A stretch of 64,000 nucleotides of DNA from UBA817 sp049889215. Its GTDB lineage: Bacteria; Margulisbacteria; Marinamargulisbacteria; UBA817. A program made the position numbers and the translations under genes. Positions 53,621-61,281 of the stretch are shown in pieces. The first letter of the stretch is position 1; each line of letters begins with the position of its first letter. The notes beneath the pieces are model-generated. The model was not told the origin of the DNA. It worked only from the letters and a program-made list of their open reading frames with translations, and searched no databases. The DNA is taken from NCBI GenBank assembly GCA_049889215.1, contig JBMHDV010000027.1, forward strand, positions 102,273-166,272, written 5' to 3'.

Positions 53621-54256
53621 ATGATACTTAGGTTCATAGCATTGTTATTCGGCATTTTTCCATTGAATGCAGACGTAAATCATCGATTAACGTATGATCA
53701 CGATCAAGTTAGAGCAGGATTTAATATAATTATAGTTATTGAACAAATATCGAATGACGTGTCGGTGAATCGACCGATTTTAACTCGTCTACGTACCAAG
53801 ATAGAGAATCAAGTCATCGAATCATCACCACAATCTGCTTTAAATGATTTGGTCAATAATGGCTATCAATTAATTACGTTATCTTATTTAAATAATAATG
53901 AATTATTTCAACCAGGACTGGATCAAACCCACATGTCTATTCACTATCCAATTCGATCACGTTATGCATTAAATTCAGAGCGGAAAATATTTACTAATGG
54001 GTTTATGAGCATCGATCAATTTGTTCGTTCAGCGGTTATGTATCGACCACTTTGTATTTTGATTATTTTACCAAAAGAACAACAAAGTCGACTTTCACGG
54101 ATGGCCATTAATCGGCAAAGTTTTTACTTAAAGCGCGATTTTTCTTTAATCAATTTGTATCATGAAATACACAAACGTCGATATTTATATCCCAATAAAT
54201 TAATTCTGTTTTCTTCGTTAGATGCAAAACAAGGGATTGTATTTAATAATAAATAA
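53621..54256 (+). CDS. hypothetical protein with weak signal sequence
   Basis: The 211-residue protein is not recognised. It begins with a hydrophobic segment (ILRFIALLFGIFPLNADV) that could be a signal peptide. The rest is Ile/Arg-rich with mixed strands and helices (YRPLCILIILPKEQQSRL). A promoter is predicted directly upstream. It shares its divergent regulatory gap of 81 bp with the minus-strand neighbour. No operon partner. Confidence 0.5.
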   Translation: MILRFIALLFGIFPLNADVNHRLTYDHDQVRAGFNIIIVIEQISNDVSVNRPILTRLRTKIENQVIESSPQSALNDLVNNGYQLITLSYLNNNELFQPGLDQTHMSIHYPIRSRYALNSERKIFTNGFMSIDQFVRSAVMYRPLCILIILPKEQQSRLSRMAINRQSFYLKRDFSLINLYHEIHKRRYLYPNKLILFSSLDAKQGIVFNNK

Positions 54257-54262
54257 TCCTTA

Positions 54263-54291
54263 TAGACAGTCGAATAGACGCGACTTATAAT
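54263..54291 (+). promoter_or_regulatory. promoter of purC
   Basis: TAGACA (54263-54268) and TATAAT (54286-54291) are 17 bases apart; the -10 ends six bases before the ATG at 54298 and there is no Shine-Dalgarno. Leaderless prediction. Confidence 0.75.
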
Positions 54292-54297
54292 GAGTCT

Positions 54298-55173
54298 ATG
54301 ATAAAAACAACTGTACATACTCAATTTGATTTTGATTTAAAACTTTTTCGCCGAGGAAAAGTTAGGGACGTTTTCGATTTTGGTGATCAATTACTAATTG
54401 TTTCTTCAGATCGAGTCTCGGCTTTTGATGAAGTTATCGAAAGAGGTATTCCAAATAAAGGTCAAATTCTGACACAAATCAGCAAATTCTGGTTTGATAA
54501 ATTAAATATTCCAAATCATTACATTTCTACGGATGTTAATGACTTTCCTGCAGAGACTAAGCCGTATCACGATATTATGGTAGGTCGTAGTATGTTGGTT
54601 AAAAAAACAGAACTAATACCAATTGAGTGTGTTGTACGTGGTTACATCATAGGATCAGGTTGGAAGGATTATCAACAAACAGGTGCTGTTTGTGGTCACC
54701 AATTACCTGAAGGTTTGCAATTGGCACAACAATTGTCAGAGCCATTATTTACCCCTGCGGCGAAAGCATTAGAAGGCCATGACGAAAATATATCCGTCAA
54801 ACAAATGCAAGACCAAATAGGTACTGAATTAACAGAAAAGCTTGAGAGATTAAGTATGGATATTTATTTGCAAGCGGCAGAGTACGCCAATGAACGTGAT
54901 ATTATCATTGCAGACACCAAGTTTGAGTTTGGTCTTTTAAATGGCGAAGTGATTATTATTGATGAAGTATTAACCCCAGATTCATCTCGATTTTGGGCTA
55001 AAGATACGTATCAAGTTGGCTCATCTCCAAAAAGCTTTGATAAGCAAATTGTTCGTGACTACATTGCGACGACTGATTGGGATAGAAAATCCAGCATTCC
55101 ATCGTTACCAGATGAAATTGTTGAAAAAACAGCTGCTGAGTATAGCAAAATACACCAACTATTAACGAAATAA
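54298..55173 (+). CDS. purC: phosphoribosylaminoimidazole-succinocarboxamide synthase
   Basis: The 291-residue SAICAR synthetase contains RRGKVRDVFDFGDQLLIVSSDRVSAFDE (in part GKVRDVFDFGDQLLIV), IPIECVVRGYIIGSGWKDY, and the late EVLTPDSSRFW motif. It joins aspartate to CAIR in purine synthesis. The length is of the longer type with an extended C-terminus. It stands alone, transcribed from a strong promoter. Confidence 0.96.
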   Translation: MIKTTVHTQFDFDLKLFRRGKVRDVFDFGDQLLIVSSDRVSAFDEVIERGIPNKGQILTQISKFWFDKLNIPNHYISTDVNDFPAETKPYHDIMVGRSMLVKKTELIPIECVVRGYIIGSGWKDYQQTGAVCGHQLPEGLQLAQQLSEPLFTPAAKALEGHDENISVKQMQDQIGTELTEKLERLSMDIYLQAAEYANERDIIIADTKFEFGLLNGEVIIIDEVLTPDSSRFWAKDTYQVGSSPKSFDKQIVRDYIATTDWDRKSSIPSLPDEIVEKTAAEYSKIHQLLTK

Positions 55174-55212
55174 ACGAATACTAAATTAATTTTTATTTTT
55201 GAGACGTATTTA

Positions 55213-55581
55213 TTAACTCACAAGTTGAGAAATAGATCGTCTCAATTCGTTAACGTCAAAAGGTTTTGATAGTTTGTGAGATACATTTGCAACGTTTAGG
55301 GTGCATTGCCCAGCCATTAATGATTCTCCTGTTAATAACATGATTTTTACATCTTTATTAATGGAGTTATTTATAGCTAAATTTGCAAATAAATAACCGG
55401 ATAATTTTGGCATTCTTAAATCTAAAATAATGCAATCGACCCATTCGTTTCGTATAATTTCCAATCCATCTTCACCGTTTGAGGCAAGAAAAATATTATA
55501 ACCTTCTTTAGTAAGGACATAATCCAACGTTTCTAATATCGACAAATCATCGTCGACAACTAACAAAGTTTTGGGTGACAC
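55213..55581 (-). CDS. single-domain response regulator (CheY-like)
   Basis: The 122-residue receiver has VVDDD (acidic pocket), phospho-acceptor Asp in IILDLRMPKLSG, Thr in LLTGES and Lys in LSKPFD. No output domain. Start is GTG at 55581, six bases after a perfect minus-strand TATAAT. The cognate kinase is not in this window. It is divergent from the M29 aminopeptidase and converges with purC, 39 bp away. Confidence 0.93.
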   Translation of the reverse strand: MSPKTLLVVDDDLSILETLDYVLTKEGYNIFLASNGEDGLEIIRNEWVDCIILDLRMPKLSGYLFANLAINNSINKDVKIMLLTGESLMAGQCTLNVANVSHKLSKPFDVNELRRSISQLVS

Positions 55582-55587
55582 AATTTA

Positions 55588-55639
55588 ATTATATCATGTG
55601 AATAAATTTTGCCAAATCATTAGCGATTTACAGTAAAAT
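55588..55639. promoter_or_regulatory. divergent promoters of receiver and M29 aminopeptidase
   Basis: Minus strand: TATAAT at 55593-55588 ends six bases before the GTG of the receiver, with a TTTGGC -35 at 55616-55611. Plus strand: TAAAAT at 55634-55639 ends eight bases before the aminopeptidase ATG, with TTGCCA at 55609-55614. The two -35 elements overlap at 55611-55614, so the promoters compete for polymerase. Confidence 0.5.
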
Positions 55640-55647
55640 AAAAAGTA

Positions 55648-56748
55648 ATGGATAAACAAAGCTTAGAAAAATATGCACATGTACTAACAACGTATTGTTG
55701 TGATGTGAAACCAGGCGATCGAGTGCTCATTCGCTCAACCTATCTTGCTGAGTCCTTAATATTGGCATGTCAAAAACAGGTCCTATTAATGGGGGCAACC
55801 TGTGAATTCGATATCTCAATTAATCATGTAGCAAAACAAAAGTATGACCATTCTTCAATCGATGCATTAAAAACACCACCTATCATCTATAAACACGCGG
55901 TTGAAATGTTTGATGTTGTTATTTCGATTTCTGCTCCATTTGGTCTTTTTGATTTAAAAGATGTGGATGAAAAACGGTTGGCGTTAGGTCAGAGTGCTTT
56001 AAAATCGATTAAAACCACCATGATGAATCGGGGCAAATCTGGTCAACTGCGCTGGGTGATTTGTAATTATCCCACGGAAAGTTTAGCCGCGGCAGCAAAA
56101 ATGACGTTGGATGAGTATACAACATTTATTGTGTCAGGTTGCTTTTTAGATAAAGAAAACCCAATTCAAGAATGGGAATCTTTAGCCAAGCGACAAGAAC
56201 AATATGTGACAACCTTAAATAAGGGCCAAAAGATTCAATTTATTTCAGATTCAATTGATCTTTCTTTTGATATATCGGATCGTATTTGGATCAATTCTGA
56301 TGGGCGTCGTAATATGCCATCAGGGGAAGTATTTACTTCACCAGTTGAAACATCTGGGCATGGAGAAATAGTGTTCGATCATCCATCAATTTTGTTTGGT
56401 CAAGAAGTGGTTGATTTAAAGTTAACACTCAAGGATGGCATTGTGGTAGCTTGGGAATCAAAGAGTAGCCAACCCTTATTAGATCAATTATTTACAATAG
56501 ATGGTGCCAACAAGATAGGTGAGATTGCAATTGGAACCAATGACGCAATTCAGCAGCCCACACTCAATACATTGTTCGATGAAAAAATAGGTGGAACCAT
56601 TCATATGGCTGTTGGTGCATCGTATCCAGAAACAGGCGGAAAGAATCAATCAAGCATTCATCATGATTTTGTAACATCATTTTCCTCAAATTCAAAAATT
56701 CTTTTGGATGGCCAGTGCATTTACCAAAATGGTAAATTTATTGTTTAA
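55648..56748 (+). CDS. M29-family aminopeptidase (leucyl aminopeptidase T-like)
   Basis: The 366-residue protein has the M29 metal-site pattern: Glu in MPSGEVFTSPVE, Glu in GEIAIGTNDAI, His in GTIHMAVG and HHDFV with His/Asp. The family is a set of cytosolic metal aminopeptidases such as AmpS and AmpT. It is a little shorter than the usual 410. Leaderless start predicted at 55648. The following 316-bp gap is described separately. Confidence 0.88.
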   Translation: MDKQSLEKYAHVLTTYCCDVKPGDRVLIRSTYLAESLILACQKQVLLMGATCEFDISINHVAKQKYDHSSIDALKTPPIIYKHAVEMFDVVISISAPFGLFDLKDVDEKRLALGQSALKSIKTTMMNRGKSGQLRWVICNYPTESLAAAAKMTLDEYTTFIVSGCFLDKENPIQEWESLAKRQEQYVTTLNKGQKIQFISDSIDLSFDISDRIWINSDGRRNMPSGEVFTSPVETSGHGEIVFDHPSILFGQEVVDLKLTLKDGIVVAWESKSSQPLLDQLFTIDGANKIGEIAIGTNDAIQQPTLNTLFDEKIGGTIHMAVGASYPETGGKNQSSIHHDFVTSFSSNSKILLDGQCIYQNGKFIV

Positions 56749-56776
56749 AATTACAAAATACTGGGTACATTAAACT

Positions 56777-56875
56777 ATGAGTATGGGGGACATTCTTAAA
56801 TTATTAAATAAGCGGCCAAGGGATTGGTTGGCAACGATGAAGTGGATGGTTTTCTTTTCAAACCTTGGAATTTAA
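56777..56875 (+). CDS. candidate 32-residue small protein
   Basis: A short ORF with two early ATGs reads MSMGDILKLLNKRPRD then a Trp/Met/Phe-rich hydrophobic end (KWMVFFSNLGI). TACATT, a plausible -10, ends five bases before the ATG. The stop is one base before the first base of a strong hairpin. Size and composition recall small membrane-active peptides, but this may be chance. Confidence 0.35.
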   Translation: MSMGDILKLLNKRPRDWLATMKWMVFFSNLGI

Positions 56876-56876
56876 A

Positions 56877-56896
56877 AAGGGAGCTTGCGCTCCCTT
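56877..56896. terminator. perfect 8-bp hairpin, orientation uncertain
   Basis: AAGGGAGC-TTGC-GCTCCCTT is a perfect inverted repeat of eight pairs. On the plus strand no clear T run follows (AAAACC). On the minus strand it has a GCAA tetraloop followed by TTTAAA. It ends the possible small gene or a minus-strand transcript. Confidence 0.6.
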
Positions 56897-57000
56897 AAAA
56901 CCTTCCCCTAAATAACTCCCACTCCCTTTATAAAATAATTATGCCAAAATTAAATTAAAATAACACCAAAAAAAATAATAATCCTTAAAAATTATGTAAA

Positions 57001-57022
57001 AAATGCAAAACGATTTGCATTT
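57001..57022. repeat. perfect 9-bp inverted repeat upstream of trmL
   Basis: AAATGCAAA at 57001-57009 and TTTGCATTT at 57014-57022 form a perfect dyad around ACGA. It lies about 30 bases upstream of the trmL -10. It may be an operator or, less likely, a terminator. Confidence 0.65.
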
Positions 57023-57052
57023 AATGTTATTAAAATTAATGAATGTCTTGTG

Positions 57053-57058
57053 TAAAAT
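57053..57058 (+). promoter_or_regulatory. -10 box of trmL
   Basis: TAAAAT ends six bases before the trmL ATG at 57065. No Shine-Dalgarno and no good -35. Confidence 0.45.
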
Positions 57059-57064
57059 AAGAAT

Positions 57065-57532
57065 ATGCACGACATCATTTTAATTGAGCCAAAAATTCCA
57101 CAGAATACAGGAACAATAGCGCGATTATGTGCTGCAACCAATACCAAGCTGATATTGGTGGGTGAGCTCGGGTTTTCGTTGGACGATAAATATCTTAAGC
57201 GAGCAGGATTGGATTATTGGGAGCATGTCAATTGGGAGCATCAACCAGATGTTGAATCTTATATCGAGTCATTGAGGTCGTCTGGTAAAACATCGTACAT
57301 GTTGTCGAGTAAAGCAAAAAAACTGTATACAGATGTGACCTATTGTTCATCACAGCCGTTGATTTTTGGAAGTGAAACCACCGGTTTATCGGAAGCATTT
57401 AAAAATGATTGTCCTGGTGAATGCATTACCATACCCATGGCCAATAACAACATACGAAGTTTAAATTTAGCTAACGCGGTTAGCATTGTGCATTATGAGG
57501 CCATTCGCCAATATAATGTAAAGGAATTGTAA
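57065..57532 (+). CDS. trmL: tRNA (cytidine/uridine-34-2'-O)-methyltransferase TrmL
   Basis: The 155-residue SPOUT methyltransferase has LIEPKIPQNTGTIARLCAATN, KRAGLDYW, FGSETTGL and the knot ending IPMANNNIRSLNLANAV (SAM binding). It methylates the wobble ribose of leucine tRNAs. Normal length. Leaderless start predicted. icd follows 23 bp downstream with its own -10. Confidence 0.95.
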   Translation: MHDIILIEPKIPQNTGTIARLCAATNTKLILVGELGFSLDDKYLKRAGLDYWEHVNWEHQPDVESYIESLRSSGKTSYMLSSKAKKLYTDVTYCSSQPLIFGSETTGLSEAFKNDCPGECITIPMANNNIRSLNLANAVSIVHYEAIRQYNVKEL

Positions 57533-57555
57533 TTTCACACCGATAACATTGGCAT

Positions 57556-58944
57556 ATGACATCACCCAAACAACAAATAACGGTTATTTCGGGCGATGGC
57601 ATTGGTCAGGAAGTTGTGGATGCAACAATCAAAATCCTTGAGGCTGCATCCACCCCGATACAGTTTGACCATTGCCAGGCTGGTGAAAGAATTTTCAAAC
57701 AAGGAAATTCAACTGGAGTTCCTGAAGAAACCCTCGCCAGCATTAAAAAATCAAAAGTTGTTTTAAAGGGGCCATTAACCACACCTGTCGGGTATGGTGA
57801 ACGAAGTGCAAATGTATACTTACGTAAGTATTTTGGGCTTTATGCAAATATTCGGCCTGTAAAACAGTACCCAAATATCCCATCCATTTATAAAGATGTT
57901 CCAATTGATTTGGTGGTTATTCGAGAAAATATTGAAGATCTATATGCAGGCATTGAATATTATCATCAGCCTGGAATTGCGCAATCAATTAAATTGGTAA
58001 CTCAATATGGTTGTGATCATATTAATGCATTCGCATTTGAATATGCAAAACGCACTAAACGAGCATCACTGCATTGCGCTACTAAGGCAAATATTTTAAA
58101 AACGACGGAAGGCATGATGAAAAAATCATTTGAGCATATGTCATCCAGTTATGATGACGTAAAGGCCCATCATATTATTATTGATAATTGTGCGCATCAA
58201 TTGGTAGTAAACCCATCCCAGTTTGACATGATTGTTACAACCAATATGAATGGCGATATTATTAGTGATTTAACGTCAGGGTTGGTGGGTGGTTTGGGGA
58301 TTGCCCCATCAGCTAATATTGGAAATGATGTTGCAATGTTTGAAGCTGTGCATGGTGCTGCACCAGATATCGCAGGTCAGAATATAGCCAACCCTACAGC
58401 GATGATTTTGTCCGCCGTCATGATGTTACGTTACATTGAAATGGGGGCCATTGCGGATACGATCGAGCAAGCACTAGCCGTTACATTTGAGCAAGGAAAA
58501 TTCACAAAGGACTTAAACAGGGACAATGGATTATCAACCGATCAATTTACAGCTGCCGTGATTCAAAACTTAGGAAAATCCTCATCATCGTTTAAGTCAT
58601 CTGTATTTAAACCAGTGCAATTACCAGAAATTAAACCACCGAAAACAACAAAAGGGGTTTGTTTTGGTGTGGATATAATTATAATTTCGAATGAGCCATT
58701 TGATCAATTAAGTGAGCGCTTGAATACCATTGGAATAGCAGAGGGCTTCAAGCCAGTGGTGCTATCCAATCGAGGGAAAAAGGTAACAATGCCTGAAGAG
58801 CATCAAATTATACCCCAGTGGTTTTGTCGGTTTGAGTCCAATCAAGATGTATTAAGAACCCATCAAATTACAAATTTAATTAACAAGGTATCCAATGACT
58901 ATCATTGGGTCCAAGTGGAAAAGTTATTTAAATTCAATGATTAG
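57556..58944 (+). CDS. icd: isocitrate dehydrogenase, long form
   Basis: The 462-residue protein has the decarboxylating dehydrogenase core (SGDGIGQEV, GPLTTPVGYGERSANVYLRKYFGLYANIRPV, in part LRKYFGLYANIRPV; IRENIEDLYAGIE; NMNGDIISDL; EAVHGAAPDIAGQNIANP). Residues after about 345 form an extra C-terminal domain, as in the Thermus and Rickettsia type. The phosphorylation-site Ser is present in YGERSANVY. TAACAT ends six bases before the ATG. Cofactor specificity (NAD or NADP) is not clear by eye. Confidence 0.9.
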   Translation: MTSPKQQITVISGDGIGQEVVDATIKILEAASTPIQFDHCQAGERIFKQGNSTGVPEETLASIKKSKVVLKGPLTTPVGYGERSANVYLRKYFGLYANIRPVKQYPNIPSIYKDVPIDLVVIRENIEDLYAGIEYYHQPGIAQSIKLVTQYGCDHINAFAFEYAKRTKRASLHCATKANILKTTEGMMKKSFEHMSSSYDDVKAHHIIIDNCAHQLVVNPSQFDMIVTTNMNGDIISDLTSGLVGGLGIAPSANIGNDVAMFEAVHGAAPDIAGQNIANPTAMILSAVMMLRYIEMGAIADTIEQALAVTFEQGKFTKDLNRDNGLSTDQFTAAVIQNLGKSSSSFKSSVFKPVQLPEIKPPKTTKGVCFGVDIIIISNEPFDQLSERLNTIGIAEGFKPVVLSNRGKKVTMPEEHQIIPQWFCRFESNQDVLRTHQITNLINKVSNDYHWVQVEKLFKFND

Positions 58945-58957
58945 AAAGGACAGGTAA

Positions 58958-59716
58958 ATGACAACAATGAGTAAAGAATTAGATCAGGCTGAAGATGCCC
59001 GGTTAGCAGGCAACTACAATCAAGCAAAAATCGCTTATGAACAAATCATGCAGGATGAGGATCAGTCAAATATAACCAAAGCACATGCCATGCGAGGACT
59101 TGCTGAAGTTAACCGAATGATAGAGGATTTAGATGGTGCTAAACATTACTACAACAAAGCATTGGCATCGTATAAATCACTCAAAAACAGTGATGGCGTA
59201 GGCTTTATTTATTTAGGCATTGGCCAACTTTCACGACATCAAAATAATGCGGAAGAGGCCATTCAAAATATAAATTTAGCCAAAGAGACATTTTCTAAAA
59301 CAGACAATAAGTATGGCATCGCAGATGCAAATATTGAGCTTGGTCATTTGCAGATTTCCAAATTAAAATATTCAGAAGCTGTGCAAGCCTTTGTTGTTGC
59401 TAATGATTATTATAATCAGCTGCAAGATCAATGGGGGATTGCAGATTCATTATTGGGACTAGGTAAGGCCTATCGATTAAAACAAAACATCGATTTAGCA
59501 AAAGACGCATTAACAAAGGCTGTTCTAAATTACCAAAACAACAACAATAAACTTGGGGTAGCAAATGCCCATAACGAATTAGGTAAACTATATCAATCCA
59601 TGAATGAAACCAATTCTGCAATTGAATTTTATTCAAAAGCTCAAACATTATACGCCCAAATGAACGAAACAAAACAAGTCGAAAAAATTCAAGCTGAGTT
59701 GGATAAGTTAACATAA
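58958..59716 (+). CDS. tetratricopeptide repeat protein
   Basis: The 252-residue protein consists of about six TPR repeats (ARLAGNYNQAKIAYEQI, GLAEVNRMIEDLDGAKHYYNKAL, LGIGQLSRHQNNAEEAI, LGLGKAYRLKQNIDLAKDAL, NELGKLYQSMNETNSAIEFYSKAQ). No signal peptide. AAAGGA lies before the ATG. It is 13 bp after icd, so it may be co-transcribed. A scaffolding role is likely, with no known partner. Confidence 0.8.
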   Translation: MTTMSKELDQAEDARLAGNYNQAKIAYEQIMQDEDQSNITKAHAMRGLAEVNRMIEDLDGAKHYYNKALASYKSLKNSDGVGFIYLGIGQLSRHQNNAEEAIQNINLAKETFSKTDNKYGIADANIELGHLQISKLKYSEAVQAFVVANDYYNQLQDQWGIADSLLGLGKAYRLKQNIDLAKDALTKAVLNYQNNNNKLGVANAHNELGKLYQSMNETNSAIEFYSKAQTLYAQMNETKQVEKIQAELDKLT

Positions 59717-59743
59717 CCCATTCTGATGACGAAATCCCCAATA

Positions 59744-59752
59744 TGATATAAT
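59744..59752 (+). promoter_or_regulatory. extended -10 promoter of the acyltransferase-like gene
   Basis: TGATATAAT is a perfect extended -10. The start near 59759 gives a leader of about 30 nt that includes AAAGGA, so this gene is not leaderless. Confidence 0.6.
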
Positions 59753-59788
59753 GGGGGTGACCCGGTAATTACGAAAGGAAGAATCTCC

Positions 59789-61279
59789 ATGCGTAAGACG
59801 GTGTCATTGCAATGTCAAAATTTAATTCATATTGCAAACCATGCATTAGAACAAGCACACCCTGGGCTTGAAATTGGCATTACAATTCATTTTCAAGGGT
59901 ATGCCGGCTGGCTGGCAAAGCAGGTTTTAAGCCATGCAAATTTACAATGGGCATTGGTTGAGCTATTTAAAAAACATGATGGTTGCTTACTTGAAATTAA
60001 GGAACGTAATGGTGCTTTGCACTGGAAAAAATCATTGAGTGTATCCGATGCTGTTCGTCTAACATTATCGAGTCAGGAGATGCCAATTAATGGGTCAAAA
60101 GGCCTTGTTCGCATAAAGCGGTCACCATCGACCCTTTCAATACGATCCTTGCATCACCTGGATGGCGCATCTGGGCAACTTGCAGTGCAAGAAATTATAC
60201 GATTATGTTTGCAACGGTTTTGTTCAACTTATTTGGGGATGCCCGCAAGTCGTTGGTTGGTATCATCGGTGATTGCCCCTACGCCACCCACATCACAACA
60301 TACAATTTTGGACTACACAGAGCGGCAACAACGCACATATCACAGTATCGCATATCAACTATTTTTAGATGATTTATTTAGTCAGTTTATACAGCAAAAT
60401 ATATCAACACATCATCTAAATTCAACCATCACGGGTCAGCAAATGGGATCATCCCAAACACAGTTATCAAAGTCCCAATTAATTAAACTTAAAAATAGTG
60501 TGACTAAAACCCAGTCAGGAAAGCCCATACCTACCAGTGCATTATTGCAAATGATCTGGCTCATCGCGCTGGATCAGACCAATCAATCAACCATCATACG
60601 AGTGCCATACAATGCTCGAAAAAACCAACCCCATGCAAAGTGCATGCATTATGTTGCAACCGCCACATTATTTTTGTTAACAATTAAAGATTCAGATACA
60701 TTGCAAACCTTGTGGCATCGATCCAAACGTTATCGACAGCATTATTTTAGAACAATAAATAATGTTCAGCCTGGTATGCTCATTCCTGCAGAAACGATAT
60801 TGAATGATCTTCGTAAAAAAGTAAGTGGTTCCGCAATCGTAGGCAAAAATCAGACGGAATTAAATGCCCTGTTAAAGCAAGGCATTTCAGAGTTCAACTT
60901 CTTACCTCGTTCAACAGTGAATCCAACGCGGGGCGTGCTAAAAACAACGCCTTATTGGGGAGTAGCAGTGGACTGGGCATCTAATTTGTATAAAGTTGAT
61001 CAAAGTTTAACTGTTACGGAATGTGATAATGGCGATGTAAGGTTAACCATTTCAGCAAAAGGCCAAACAGCACGACCACTTTTGAATCAGATGATGCAGA
61101 TGATCCATGCACTCAATGAAGATCCCCAAGTAAATTTAAGGGCATGCAAAAGTCTCCCCAAAAAACAGGCCAAAAATCCTGTGAACTCAGTGAAGGCGTC
61201 ATCACGGTATCAGTATATTATGGTCTTAATTATTGGCGCCATTCTCACCCGGTTATGGTTGAAATCAATGAATCAATAA
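59789..61279 (+). CDS. putative condensation/acyltransferase-like membrane-anchored protein
   Basis: The 496-residue protein is not recognised with certainty. Residues 122-126 read HHLDG, followed by ASGQLAVQEIIRL, like the HHxxxDG active site of CoA-dependent acyltransferases and condensation domains but two residues shorter. A second half has VDWASN and a strand-helix pattern that fits such two-lobed enzymes. A membrane helix (YIMVLIIGAILTRLWL) ends the protein. It has the normal Shine-Dalgarno leader. Activity is not proven by sequence. Confidence 0.4.
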   Translation: MRKTVSLQCQNLIHIANHALEQAHPGLEIGITIHFQGYAGWLAKQVLSHANLQWALVELFKKHDGCLLEIKERNGALHWKKSLSVSDAVRLTLSSQEMPINGSKGLVRIKRSPSTLSIRSLHHLDGASGQLAVQEIIRLCLQRFCSTYLGMPASRWLVSSVIAPTPPTSQHTILDYTERQQRTYHSIAYQLFLDDLFSQFIQQNISTHHLNSTITGQQMGSSQTQLSKSQLIKLKNSVTKTQSGKPIPTSALLQMIWLIALDQTNQSTIIRVPYNARKNQPHAKCMHYVATATLFLLTIKDSDTLQTLWHRSKRYRQHYFRTINNVQPGMLIPAETILNDLRKKVSGSAIVGKNQTELNALLKQGISEFNFLPRSTVNPTRGVLKTTPYWGVAVDWASNLYKVDQSLTVTECDNGDVRLTISAKGQTARPLLNQMMQMIHALNEDPQVNLRACKSLPKKQAKNPVNSVKASSRYQYIMVLIIGAILTRLWLKSMNQ

Positions 61280-61281
61280 GC

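Larger units (their letters stand above)
56749..57064. other. 316-bp intergenic region holding a possible small gene, hairpin and dyad
   Basis: No large gene fits here. It contains a 32-codon ORF (56777-56875), a hairpin (56877-56896), a perfect 9-base inverted repeat (57001-57022) and the -10 of trmL (57053-57058). The middle part, 56900-57000, is A/T-rich and I see nothing further in it. Confidence 0.6.

Noticed and set aside
59400..59741. 113-codon minus-strand reading frame under the TPR gene
   Set aside because: The opposite strand encodes clear TPR repeats; the antisense frame lacks motifs.
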